DNA of 64,000 nt, taken from positions 62,001-126,000 of the forward strand of contig JAWKTB010000007.1 of the NCBI GenBank assembly GCA_041402005.1, given 5' to 3'. This DNA comes from JAJRXR01 sp041402005 (lineage in GTDB: Bacteria > Planctomycetota > Phycisphaerae > Phycisphaerales > UBA1924). Positions 33,556 through 42,278 of this stretch are shown here, in pieces. The translations under genes and the position numbers were made by a program. The notes under the pieces were generated by a model. It saw only the letters and a list, made by a program, of their open reading frames with translations. It ran no database searches and was not told where the DNA came from. Within the stretch, counting starts at the first letter, position 1; the number at the start of each line of letters is the position of its first letter.

Positions 33556-34203
33556 ATGAAGGACATCGGGGTATCGAGGCTGGCGACCGCCGGGGCGATC
33601 GTGGTCGCGTCGGGCGTCGCGGGTCTGTTCGGGTATCAGCTCCTGCGGGCCAACATCGTCGAGGACGTCTACCGCGATCGGCTCCAGGAGCTGTCGGGCC
33701 AGTACCACGACCTGCGCGCGACGTACAACGAGGCAGTCAAGCGGACCGCGGTCACCGAGCTGGTCGTGCAGGACTCGAAGCTCTCGGTGCGCGTGCGCAC
33801 CGCCGCGGGCGTCGAGCGCGTGATTGACACGCCCTTCGACCCCACCGGCGAGATCTACGTCGACTACGTCGTGCTCGACGGACGCGTCTGGATGCGCCGC
33901 GTCTTCGACGCGAACACGCCGCCGAGCAACGGCGTCCTCGTCGACCCCGAGCTGGCCAGCGTGGACTGGCAGCGCGACGGCGCCAAGTTCGGCAAGGCCG
34001 TCTACCGGTCCTTGTCCGAGGGGCGTTGGGTGATCTCGGTCTCGGGCGACGGATCGCTGGGGATCGTGCGGGGCGGGCCCGAGCCCGCACCGTTGTCGGC
34101 GGCGCCCGAGGTGGGCGACTACGACGAGATGCACAACGACCTGGAGAGCCGCGTCTCGCGGATCGGGGCGGGCGAGGTGCTCAGCCGCATGTTTGGGGGG
34201 TGA
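33556..34203 (+). CDS. Membrane-anchored protein of unknown function
   Basis: The ATG at 33556 gives 215 residues; a longer frame from upstream crosses the opposite gene and the repeat cluster. One TM lies near the N-terminus (ATAGAIVVASGVAGLFGYQLL), followed by a coiled-coil-like helix (YRDRLQELSGQYHDLRATYNEA) and a beta-rich domain with VDYVVLDGRVWMRRVF. It is probably a periplasmic domain on a membrane anchor. No family was recognised. Confidence 0.7.
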   Translation: MKDIGVSRLATAGAIVVASGVAGLFGYQLLRANIVEDVYRDRLQELSGQYHDLRATYNEAVKRTAVTELVVQDSKLSVRVRTAAGVERVIDTPFDPTGEIYVDYVVLDGRVWMRRVFDANTPPSNGVLVDPELASVDWQRDGAKFGKAVYRSLSEGRWVISVSGDGSLGIVRGGPEPAPLSAAPEVGDYDEMHNDLESRVSRIGAGEVLSRMFGG

Positions 34204-34205
34204 GC

Positions 34206-34392
34206 GAAGTGGTGAGGTGGTGAGTGGTGAGTGGTGAGTGGGGGGATCCCATGACTCGAAGGCTCGCCATTGGCGTGGGGGATCTCTTCCCATTGCCCAT
34301 TGCCTCTCACTACTGACCACTCACCACCTGACCACCTGACCACCTGACCACCTCACCACCTCACCACCTCACCACTGACCACCCCACCTCCC
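34206..34392. repeat. GGTGGTGAG / CTCACCACC repeat array
   Basis: Direct copies of GTGGTGAG (34209-34240) are followed by a spacer of about 70 bases and then inverted copies of CTCACCACCTGACCACC (34318-34390). The arms can form a long hairpin between the preceding gene and glyS. The unit is not coding and resembles the 4329 cluster in layout. Confidence 0.75.
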
Positions 34393-34429
34393 CCCCTACA
34401 GTTCGCTCCTTCACTCCCAGGAGCGAGCG

Positions 34430-36154
34430 ATGACCGACGCCAACACCGACGCCGGCAAGAAGTCCATGGACGAGATCATGTCGCTGTGCAAGCGCCGCGG
34501 CTTCGTCTACCCCGCCAGCGAGATCTACGGCGGGATCAACGGCTTCTGGGACTACGGCCCCCTCGGCGCCCAGCTCAAGAAGAACCTCCGCGACGCGTGG
34601 TGGCACGACGTCGTCATGATGGGCTGCCGGGGCAAGACCGGGCCGGACGGGAACCCGGTCCGCGTCGTCCCCGTGGACACATGCATCATCCAGAACCCGA
34701 AGGTGTGGGAGGCGTCGGGGCACGTCGCGGGGTTCAACGACCCGATGGTGCAGTGCACAGCAGAGGGTTGTCGAAAGCTGTTTCGTGCCGATCATCTGTG
34801 GCAAGTCGCACTCATCCGAGAGAGTGATACAGACTCATACCTTCGGTGGAAACAGCAAACATCCGGCATGAGGCAAGCCCTCATATCACTGACGTGGCAT
34901 CAGCACGCCCTCTCGCCAGAAGAACAGAAAACTCTTCGCGAGGTCCAATCAGACCATGACGTTGAACACCAACCAGTGATCTTTCTCAAGACAGTGGTTG
35001 CTGGCAACGCGGCGGAAGCGAGTGAGGCGCTTGAACTGACATCGAAGGAGCGCAAGACGCTACGTGTAGCGCCGGATGAATACGCGATCTGGCCGATGTA
35101 CCACCCCCCCGATCCTGAGCAAGAGATGCAATTTGATGGTCCTTGCCCAAATTGCGGCGCACCCCACTCGCTCACGGAACCTCGCGCGTTCAATCTGATG
35201 TTCCCGACGATTGTCGGGGCTACGGGCGACTGGGAGCATGACAAGGCCTACCTCCGCCCCGAGACCGCCCAGGGCATCTTCATCCACTTCAAGAACGTCG
35301 TGGACACCACCCGCGTCCGCCTGCCCTTCGGCATCGCCCAGACTGGCAAGTCCTTCCGCAACGAAGTCACGCCCCGCAACTTCACCTTCCGCTCCCGCGA
35401 GTTCGAGCAGATGGAGATCGAGTTCTTCTGCCCGCCCGACCAGGCCCAGGACTGGTACCGCTTCTGGCGCGACGAGCGGATGAGCTGGTGGCAGTCCCTG
35501 GGCCTCGCGGGCGACAACCTCATCCTGAGAGAGCACGAGCAGGACGAGCTGTCGCACTACTCTTCAGGCACCAGCGACATCGAGTACCGCTTCCCCTTCA
35601 CCTTCCCCGGCTTCGGCGAACTCGAGGGCGTCGCCAACCGCGGGTGCTACGACCTCACCCAGCACCAGGAGCACTCCAAGGTCAAGCTCGACTACTTCGA
35701 CCAGGAGAAGAACGAGCGGTACATGCCGCACGTGATCGAGCCGTCGGCGGGCCTCGACCGGGGCGTGCTGGCGCTGCTCTGTGAGGCGTACACGCCCGAC
35801 CCCGATCGCCCCAGCAAGGTCTACATGAAGTTCCACCCGCGGATCGCCCCGATCAAGGCGGCGATCTTTCCGCTGGTCAACAAGGACGGCATGCCGGAGA
35901 AGGCGCTGGAGATCTACCAGGCCGTCGTCGCCCGCGTCGGCGCCTACGGCTTCGTCGAGTACGACCCCAAGCAGAACATCGGCAAGCGCTACGCCCGCAT
36001 GGACGAGGCCGGGTGCCCCTTCTGCTTCACCATCGACTCGGACACCCTGACCGACGGGACGGTCACGGTCCGCGACCGCGACACGCTCACCCAGGAGCGG
36101 ATCCCGGCGTCCGACGTCCCGGGATATCTCGCCCAGCGCCTGGGGCTTACTTGA
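34430..36154 (+). CDS. glyS: Glycine--tRNA ligase (alpha2 type)
   Basis: This class II synthetase charges tRNA-Gly. The 574-residue single-chain form begins MSLCKRRGFVYPASEIYGGINGFWDYGPLG. It contains RPETAQGIFIHFKNV (motif 1 region), FRNEVTPRNFTFRSREFEQMEIEFF (motif 2) and SAGLDRGVLALL (motif 3 region), and ends with the anticodon domain FPLVNKDGMPEKALEIYQ. The zinc-like Cys pairs are in MVQCTAEGCRKLF and PCPNCGAPH. A stretch from about 34755 to 35235 (residues 109-268) is much lower in GC with different codons, though in frame. The gene's other parts follow genome style. Confidence 0.95.
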   Translation: MTDANTDAGKKSMDEIMSLCKRRGFVYPASEIYGGINGFWDYGPLGAQLKKNLRDAWWHDVVMMGCRGKTGPDGNPVRVVPVDTCIIQNPKVWEASGHVAGFNDPMVQCTAEGCRKLFRADHLWQVALIRESDTDSYLRWKQQTSGMRQALISLTWHQHALSPEEQKTLREVQSDHDVEHQPVIFLKTVVAGNAAEASEALELTSKERKTLRVAPDEYAIWPMYHPPDPEQEMQFDGPCPNCGAPHSLTEPRAFNLMFPTIVGATGDWEHDKAYLRPETAQGIFIHFKNVVDTTRVRLPFGIAQTGKSFRNEVTPRNFTFRSREFEQMEIEFFCPPDQAQDWYRFWRDERMSWWQSLGLAGDNLILREHEQDELSHYSSGTSDIEYRFPFTFPGFGELEGVANRGCYDLTQHQEHSKVKLDYFDQEKNERYMPHVIEPSAGLDRGVLALLCEAYTPDPDRPSKVYMKFHPRIAPIKAAIFPLVNKDGMPEKALEIYQAVVARVGAYGFVEYDPKQNIGKRYARMDEAGCPFCFTIDSDTLTDGTVTVRDRDTLTQERIPASDVPGYLAQRLGLT

Positions 36155-36161
36155 TAGAAGA

Positions 36162-36229
36162 GTGGGACGGGCTTCCAGCCCGTTCGATCATGTCATGCGG
36201 AGGGAAGACGGGCAGGATGCCCGTCCCAC
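36162..36229. repeat. Palindromic repeat after glyS
   Basis: GTGGGACGGGC (36162-36172) pairs perfectly with GCCCGTCCCAC (36219-36229). Nested inside is an ACGGGCTTCCAGCCCGT hairpin with the TTCCA loop also seen at 22580-22630. It could terminate glyS transcription. The rest of the 294-base gap to the efflux operon shows no gene. Confidence 0.75.
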
Positions 36230-36448
36230 CGGTTCTCGGCGTCCGGGCAGTCATCCGAGCCAAGCGTGAACCGGGGCGGGGTCGCCCGCGTCTGAAACGT
36301 GGGGCGAGGGGCGGCGGTATAGCCTCCGGTGGGTCCGAAACGCGGCGTTGCGGGGTCCCAATGAGCCGTTGGTCGGCGTAACCGGGGGGTCTGTGGGGGG
36401 GTCTCGGGGGGATTCCCGCCCTGTGGCCCCATCATCGGGAGACTGGGC

Positions 36449-37903
36449 GTGGTCAAGTGGCTGGTGGGGATCTTTATCGTGCTCGTCGTCCTGCTCGGGG
36501 GTGGCGGCGTGGTCGTCATGGCCTCGCCCCTGGGCAAGCAGCTCAGGTCGGGCTTCAAGAACGAGGCGCCCGCGACCGAGGTCCGCATGGAGGCCGCCGA
36601 GCTCGGCGACCTCACACGCACCGTCGCCGCGCCCGGCTCCATCGAGCCCATCACCCTCGTCAAGATCTCCAGCCAGGTCTCGGCCAAGATCATCGCCCTT
36701 CCCCTCCGCGAGGGTGAGCAGGTCAAGAAGGACGACGTGCTCGTCCGCCTCGACCCTCAGGACCTCTTGGCGCGACTCGACTCGGCCAAGGCGTCGATGG
36801 AGTCGGAGAAGGCGCGCCTTGGGGGCGCCGAGGCGAACCTCATCAACGCGCGCCTCAGCTACGAGCGTTTCCAGCAGCTCTACGAGACGGGCGACGTGAC
36901 CAAGGCCGAGCTCGACGGCGCCGAGGCGCAGTTCCTCTCCGCCAAGAGCAGCAAGCAGGTCATCGAGCACGCGATCGAGATGGCCCAGGCCGCCATCGAG
37001 CAGGTCAACAAGGACATCGAGAATACGACGATCACGAGCCCGATCGACGGCGTGGTCACGACGCTCAACGCCGAGGTCGGCGAGACCGTCATCGTCGGCA
37101 CCACCAACAACCCGGGCTCCATCATCATGGAGATCGCCGACCTGTCGCACATGATCGTCAAGGCGCAGATCGACGAGACCAACATCGCCAAGGTCAAGGA
37201 GGACCAGGAGGCCAAGGTCTTCATCAACGCCTACGACGACCGCGAGTACACGGGCAAGGTGCAGAAGATCGCGCTCAAGCGTCAGGTCGCCCAGGACGGC
37301 ACGGGCTTCTTCGAGACCGAGATCCTGCTGCGACTCGAGGAGGGCGAGCGTCTGTACTCGGGGCTGACGGCGACCGTCGAGGTCGAGGTCGAGAGCTACT
37401 ACGACGTCGTCAAGGTGCCCAGCCAGGCCGTCCTCGACCGGCGCGTCGAGGACATGCCCAAGGAGGTCGTCGAGGGCAACGAGCTGGTGGACTCGAAGAA
37501 GGCGTACTGCCGGGTCGTGTACCGCCTGGTGGACGGCAAAGCGGTCGCGACGCCCGTCGAGGTCGGGCCCAGCGACCTGACGAGCACGGTGATCCTCAAG
37601 GGCCTCGAGGCGGGCGAGAAGGTCGTGACCGGGCCATACCGCGTGCTGGTGGACCTGAAGCACGACATGCGTCTGCGCGACGAGGCGGAGAAGGCGAAGA
37701 AGGAGAACGCCGAGGAGGGGGCCGCCGAGGACAAGGGCGAGGGCGCCGACGAGGGTGAGGGCAAGGACGACACGGACGGCGCGACGACGCCCGACGACAA
37801 GGGCGACGAGCCGGTCGCGGGCGACGAGGGCGCCGACGACACCGCCTCCGCCGACGGCGCGGGGGACGAGGCGGTCGCGAAGACGGGCGGGGAGTCGCCG
37901 TGA
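36449..37903 (+). CDS. HlyD/MacA-like membrane-fusion protein
   Basis: The periplasmic adaptor of a tripartite efflux pump, 484 residues. One N-terminal TM (about 4-26) is followed by a lipoyl-type half-motif (VAAPGSIEPITLVKISSQVSAKI), a coiled-coil hairpin (about 105-190), the second lipoyl half (TITSPIDGVVTTLNAEVGETV), and beta-barrel segments through about 400. The tail from 405 is Asp/Glu/Gly/Ala-rich and disordered. The start GTG 36449 has a GGGAGA upstream. The ATPase gene follows with a 4-base ATGA-like overlap (37900-37903), so the four genes to 41969 form one operon. Confidence 0.93.
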   Translation: MVKWLVGIFIVLVVLLGGGGVVVMASPLGKQLRSGFKNEAPATEVRMEAAELGDLTRTVAAPGSIEPITLVKISSQVSAKIIALPLREGEQVKKDDVLVRLDPQDLLARLDSAKASMESEKARLGGAEANLINARLSYERFQQLYETGDVTKAELDGAEAQFLSAKSSKQVIEHAIEMAQAAIEQVNKDIENTTITSPIDGVVTTLNAEVGETVIVGTTNNPGSIIMEIADLSHMIVKAQIDETNIAKVKEDQEAKVFINAYDDREYTGKVQKIALKRQVAQDGTGFFETEILLRLEEGERLYSGLTATVEVEVESYYDVVKVPSQAVLDRRVEDMPKEVVEGNELVDSKKAYCRVVYRLVDGKAVATPVEVGPSDLTSTVILKGLEAGEKVVTGPYRVLVDLKHDMRLRDEAEKAKKENAEEGAAEDKGEGADEGEGKDDTDGATTPDDKGDEPVAGDEGADDTASADGAGDEAVAKTGGESP

Positions 37904-38781
37904 AGAAGAAGCCCGCGTCCGATCCCGATGTCATCATCGACATCCGCGCCCTGCACAAGGTGTACAAGGTCGGGGAGGAGCGGGTCCACGCGCTGCGGGG
38001 TGTGAACCTGAAGATCCGGCGCAACGAGTTCGTCGCGATCATGGGCGCCTCGGGCTCGGGCAAGTCCACGCTCATGAACATCGTCGGCTGCCTCGACAAG
38101 GCGACCAAGGGCGGCTACCGCCTGCGCGGGCGCGACACCCACAAGATGGGCATGAGCCAGCTCGCCCGCGTCCGCAACGAGGACATCGGCTTCATCTTCC
38201 AGAGCTTTGAGCTGCTCCCCCGCGCCACCGCCCTCAAGAACGTCATGCTCCCGATGCTCTACTCCTCCAAGCACATCTTCAGCGCCCGCAAGCGGGCCAA
38301 GAACGCGCTCAAGCGCGTCGGCCTGGGCGACCGGATGACGCACAGGCCCAACCAGCTCTCGGGCGGGCAGCGCCAGCGTGTCGCGGTCGCCCGCGCCCTC
38401 GTGAACGACCCCGCGATCCTCCTGGCCGACGAGCCAACGGGCAACCTCGACTCGAAGACGACCGAGGAGATCATCGCCCTCTTCCGCGAGCTGCACGAGG
38501 CGGGCCAGACCATCGTCATCGTCACGCACGAGGAGGACGTTGCGGGTCACGCCGACCGGATCGTCCGCCTGCGTGACGGCGAGGTCATGAGCGACCACCC
38601 GAGCCACGAGGACCCGATCCACCTCGTCTGGCTCGACCGGGCCCGCGAGGGGCTCAACGCCCAGGCCCGGGCCGCGGGCGTGGAAGCCGAGGCGGACCAG
38701 GACGCCCAGGGTTCTGACGACAGCGTCGGCCCGAAGCCGAACGTCCGCGCCCAGCGCAAGCAGGCCAGGAGCTCGTCATGA
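37900..38781 (+). CDS. MacB-type ABC transporter ATP-binding protein
   Basis: The 293-residue ATPase has Walker A MGASGSGKSTLMN (about residues 48-60), signature LSGGQRQRVAVARAL, and Walker B ILLADEPTGNLDSKT, with the H-loop IVTHEEDVA. It fits the MacB/LolD/FtsE group. About 60 residues of a charged tail follow the normal end. It is split from the permease, as in many MacB-like systems outside Enterobacteria, and overlaps that gene by 4 bases (38778-38781). Together with the adaptor and the TolC-like protein it probably exports peptides, lipids or antibiotics; substrate unknown. Confidence 0.95.
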   Translation: MKKKPASDPDVIIDIRALHKVYKVGEERVHALRGVNLKIRRNEFVAIMGASGSGKSTLMNIVGCLDKATKGGYRLRGRDTHKMGMSQLARVRNEDIGFIFQSFELLPRATALKNVMLPMLYSSKHIFSARKRAKNALKRVGLGDRMTHRPNQLSGGQRQRVAVARALVNDPAILLADEPTGNLDSKTTEEIIALFRELHEAGQTIVIVTHEEDVAGHADRIVRLRDGEVMSDHPSHEDPIHLVWLDRAREGLNAQARAAGVEAEADQDAQGSDDSVGPKPNVRAQRKQARSSS

Positions 38782-40064
38782 GCGTCATCCTCGCCCCCTT
38801 CGTCTTCGTCGTGCGTCTGCTCGTCCAGACGGTCTTCCTGGCCCTGGGCCAGATCTGGGCCAACAAGACGCGGGCGATGCTCACGAGCCTGGGCATCATC
38901 ATCGGAGTCGGCGCCGTCATCGCCGTCATCGCTGGGCTGGGCGGGCTCAAGAAGTTCGTGCTCGACGAGGTCGACGCCGCCGTCGGGGCGCGCAAGATGT
39001 GGGTCTGGGGCGAGGTGCCCGACTCGAAGGAGAAGGTCCTCAACTTCTCCGACGTCAAGCTCACGACGTACGAGGCGGGTCTCATCATGGACCACGCCCC
39101 ATCGATCGAGACCTTGACGCCGATGTGCATCCAGAGCTGGGACGTCTCCTACGGCGAGAAGCTCGTCCGGGGCGTCCAGGTCCGGGGCATCTGGCCCGAG
39201 TGGCACGAGATCGAGGACCGCCAGGTCATCTACGGGCGCCCGTTCAGCCGCATCGACAACGACGAGAAACGCCACGTCTGCATGATCAACGAGCAGGCCG
39301 TCGTCGAGCTCGGCCTCGACCTCGACCCCACGGGCCAGTACCTCATCCTCAACGGGCGACGCTTCCTCATCGTCGGCGTCGTCGAGACCAAGCAGCTCTC
39401 CGGGATCTTCGGCGGGGGCCAGCCACGCACCGACGTCTGGATCCCCTACGAGACCCACAAGATGATGAACCCCTACACCTGGACCTGGTTCCAGATGCAG
39501 ATCGCCAAGCCCACGCCCGATCACCCCATGGAGGAGATCGCCGCCAACGCGCTGGCCGAGGTCCGACTCATCCTCCGCAACCACCGCAACCTCGGGCCCG
39601 AGGACGAGGACACCTTCGGCATGGAGATCGTCCAGAACGCGATCTCCTGGTTCAACACCATGGCCGCCGGCATCACGGGCGTCGCCACCGTCGTCGCGCT
39701 CATCTCACTCATCGTCGGCGGCATCGGCATCATGAACATCATGCTCGTCTCGGTCAGCGAGCGCACGCGTGAGATCGGCCTGCGCAAGGCCGTTGGCGCC
39801 CGCCCGCCCATCGTGCTCACCCAGTTCTTGATCGAGGCGATCGTCCTCTGCCTCGTCGGCGGGCTCATCGGGCTGGGGCTGGGCAAGGGGCTCGCGACCG
39901 CGCTCAAGTTCCTGCCCGGGCTCCCCCTCGAGAACGTCAGCGTCCCCCCATGGGCCGTCGTGATGGCGGTCGGGGTCTCGGCGCTCGTCGGCGTCGTCTC
40001 GGGCATGTTCCCGGCGATCAAGGCCGCCCGCCTCAACCCCATCGACGCCCTGCGTCACGAGTGA
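38778..40064 (+). CDS. MacB/FtsX-like ABC transporter permease
   Basis: The 428-residue permease has the MacB four-TM layout: one TM near residues 30-55 (TRAMLTSLGIIIGVGAVIAVIAG), a large periplasmic domain (about 60-280), then three TMs. VSERTREIGLRKAVGARPP is the cytoplasmic coupling loop, and the C-terminus ends PAIKAARLNPIDALRHE, a conserved feature. Mechanotransmission through the periplasmic domain is known for this family. The gene is cotranscribed with the ATPase; the TolC-like gene begins 39 bases later. Confidence 0.94.
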   Translation: MSVILAPFVFVVRLLVQTVFLALGQIWANKTRAMLTSLGIIIGVGAVIAVIAGLGGLKKFVLDEVDAAVGARKMWVWGEVPDSKEKVLNFSDVKLTTYEAGLIMDHAPSIETLTPMCIQSWDVSYGEKLVRGVQVRGIWPEWHEIEDRQVIYGRPFSRIDNDEKRHVCMINEQAVVELGLDLDPTGQYLILNGRRFLIVGVVETKQLSGIFGGGQPRTDVWIPYETHKMMNPYTWTWFQMQIAKPTPDHPMEEIAANALAEVRLILRNHRNLGPEDEDTFGMEIVQNAISWFNTMAAGITGVATVVALISLIVGGIGIMNIMLVSVSERTREIGLRKAVGARPPIVLTQFLIEAIVLCLVGGLIGLGLGKGLATALKFLPGLPLENVSVPPWAVVMAVGVSALVGVVSGMFPAIKAARLNPIDALRHE

Positions 40065-40103
40065 GTCCCCCGGGCGCCAGCGCCCTTTTCAGGAGTTTCA
40101 ACG

Positions 40104-41969
40104 ATGGCCAGGTGGGGGACGCTGCTCTCGCTCTCGTGTCTTGGCGTTGTCGCGGTCTCGGGGTGCACCAACCCGTTCGGCTCGGACCCGATGGACTACG
40201 ACCAGCGCGTCTCGCGTGAGAAGGCCCGCGAGGTCCGCCCGCTGCGCGTCGAGCGGTACGCCGCCCCGACCGACGAGAGCGAGGACACGTCCGGAGCGGT
40301 CGCCGCCGCCCGCGCCCGCTTCGAGGCGATGGACGCTTACGAGCTGACGCTCGAGGAGGCGCGTGCCGCGACGCTGACCAACAACCTGGGGCTGCAGGCG
40401 ACGCTCGTCTCGCCGACGATCGCCGAGGAGGCGCTGAACGAGGAGGAAGGCCGCTTCAACGCCGTCTTCACCCTCTCGGGCCTGTGGAGCGAGACCGACT
40501 CACCCACCTCGTCGACCCTCGCGGGCTCCCAGACCCGCACCCAGTCGGTCACACCCGGGGTGCGCATCCCCCTGCACACCGGCGGGACCGCCTCGATCAA
40601 CCTCCCGGTCACCCACTTCCAGACCGACAACACGTTCTCGACGCTGAACCCGGCGGTGACGGCGGACCTCGAGTTCTCCCTGAGCCACAACCTGCTGCGC
40701 GGCGCGGGGCGGCGCGCCACCATGCACTCGGTCCGCATCGCCGACTACAACCGCCAGATCTCCGAGGTGCAGACCAAGCTCGAGGTCATCCGCGAGCTCG
40801 CGGCGGTCGACCGTGCGTTCTGGCGCCTGTACGCCGCCCGCGAGGCGCTGCTCGTGCGCATCCAGCAGTACGAGCTCGGTGACGAGCAGCTCTCCAGCGC
40901 CGAGCGTCAGCTCCGCGCCGGGTCGGCGGCCGAGATCGAGGTCATCCGCGCCCGCTCCGGGCGGGCTGACCGGATCGACGCGATCCTGCAGGCCCAGAAC
41001 GAGGTGCTCCTCCGCGAGCGCGACCTCAAGGCGATCGTCAACATCCCGGGCCTGGACGTGGACACGGCGGTCGTCATCGTCCCCGCGAGCCCGCCCGAGG
41101 CGGCCCGGTACGACTTCGACCGCGACGAGCTGCTCGCCGCCGCCATCGACAACCGCATGGAGCTGCTCGAGGACGAGCTGCGCCTGGCGATGGACGCGGC
41201 CTCAATCGCCTTCGCCCGCAACGAGGCCCTCCCCCTGCTCGCCCTGAGCTACACCTACCGGATCAACGGCCTCGGGGGGACCGAGGGCCAGGCCTTCAGC
41301 CAGCTCGACGACAACAAGTTCGAGGACTGGTCGGTCGGACTCCAGGCCGAGGTCCCCCTGGGCAACGAGCAGCGCCGGGCGGCGGTCGCCCAGGCCGTCC
41401 TGACCAGGCTCCAGCGCCTCTCGACCCGCGAGGCCCGCCGCCAGTCGATCCGCCAGGAGGTGCTCGACGCCGCCGACCGGATCGACTCGGGGTGGCAGCG
41501 GATCCTGGCCTCGCGTGAGTCGGTGATCCTGAACACGCGGGCCTTGGACGCCGAGCGTCGCCAGTTCGGCGTGGGGCGATCCACGAGCAACGACGTCCTG
41601 GACGCGGACACCCGCCTCGCTGAGGCGAGGCTGACCGAGATCCAGGCGATCGCGGACTACCAGATCTCGCAGGTGGACCTGGCCTTCGCCGCCGGCCTGA
41701 CCCTGGGCGCGAGCAAGGTCATCTGGGACCCCCGCGACCCGCGGGGCACGCCCGAGGCCGACGCCCAGCGCGAGGCCCTGCCCGATTACTCCCCGGTCTC
41801 GGGCATCTTCACCCGCGAGCGGGACAAGGGGGACGAAGCCGACGACGAGGACGGGCAGGCCCAAGAAGAACCCGACGCGGGCGTCGGGGAGGCTCCCGGG
41901 CAGGACGCGCCGCCGCCGGTCGAGGAAGTTGCGCCCGAAGGCGAGGTCGAGCCGAACCCGTCGCCCTGA
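40104..41969 (+). CDS. TolC-like outer-membrane efflux lipoprotein
   Basis: The 621-residue protein has a lipoprotein signal (VVAVSGC, cysteine near residue 22), then the outer-membrane factor fold: long coiled-coil pairs in the two repeated halves, with LTLEEARAATLTNNLGLQATL at the first repeat and VLDADTRLAEARLTEIQAIADYQISQVDLAFAAGLTLG at the end of the second. It forms the trimeric outer-membrane exit duct for the efflux pump encoded just upstream. A disordered acidic and Pro-rich C-terminal tail extends past residue 545. The operon order adaptor, ATPase, permease, duct is complete. Confidence 0.92.
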   Translation: MARWGTLLSLSCLGVVAVSGCTNPFGSDPMDYDQRVSREKAREVRPLRVERYAAPTDESEDTSGAVAAARARFEAMDAYELTLEEARAATLTNNLGLQATLVSPTIAEEALNEEEGRFNAVFTLSGLWSETDSPTSSTLAGSQTRTQSVTPGVRIPLHTGGTASINLPVTHFQTDNTFSTLNPAVTADLEFSLSHNLLRGAGRRATMHSVRIADYNRQISEVQTKLEVIRELAAVDRAFWRLYAAREALLVRIQQYELGDEQLSSAERQLRAGSAAEIEVIRARSGRADRIDAILQAQNEVLLRERDLKAIVNIPGLDVDTAVVIVPASPPEAARYDFDRDELLAAAIDNRMELLEDELRLAMDAASIAFARNEALPLLALSYTYRINGLGGTEGQAFSQLDDNKFEDWSVGLQAEVPLGNEQRRAAVAQAVLTRLQRLSTREARRQSIRQEVLDAADRIDSGWQRILASRESVILNTRALDAERRQFGVGRSTSNDVLDADTRLAEARLTEIQAIADYQISQVDLAFAAGLTLGASKVIWDPRDPRGTPEADAQREALPDYSPVSGIFTRERDKGDEADDEDGQAQEEPDAGVGEAPGQDAPPPVEEVAPEGEVEPNPSP

Positions 41970-41988
41970 TTCGCCGATCACGCGGGTC

Positions 41989-42174
41989 GTGACGACGCCC
42001 CACCCCGAACAGCAGATCGAACCCCGGGACGACCTCCTGAGCTTTGCCGCCTCGGCGAACGAGCTGGCCGAGCGGATCCGGAGGGGCGAGGGCGCCGACC
42101 TGGGTCGCCTCGTCGGCGCGATCGTGCAGGAGCGAGCGGACGCGGGCGCCGAGGCGCTGCCCAAGGCCGCCTAG
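41989..42174 (+). CDS. Short hypothetical protein
   Basis: GTG 41989 begins a 61-residue product starting VVTTPHPEQQIEPRDDLLS. It is followed by a probable helix (SFAASANELAERIRRGEGADLGRLVGAIVQERADAG). There is no signal peptide. It lies 19 bases after the TolC-like gene and may be the last cistron of the efflux operon. An earlier in-frame start at 41929 would overlap the TolC gene. Coding is supported only by composition and position. Confidence 0.5.
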   Translation: MTTPHPEQQIEPRDDLLSFAASANELAERIRRGEGADLGRLVGAIVQERADAGAEALPKAA

Positions 42175-42190
42175 CTGCATCTCAGAACCG

Positions 42191-42250
42191 AGCCGCGAGC
42201 GTCAGCTCGCGACGATGCGCCGCAGGACTCGCGAGCTGACGCTCGCGGCT
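42191..42250. terminator. 21-bp perfect inverted repeat between convergent genes
   Basis: A 21-base arm at 42191-42211 (beginning AGCCGCGAGC) is perfectly complementary to 42230-42250, with an 18-base loop. It lies between the short protein gene (+) and the Vsr-Dcm gene (-), so it is placed to end transcription in both directions. There is no U-tract. It may equally be a dispersed palindrome (GAGCGTCAGCTCGCG type). Confidence 0.6.
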
Positions 42251-42278
42251 GTGATCGACGCCGCCAGTGGGTTTCGGT

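Noticed and set aside
34206..34392. CRISPR-like array
   Set aside because: Units are 8-17 bases with no spacers of constant length and no cas genes.
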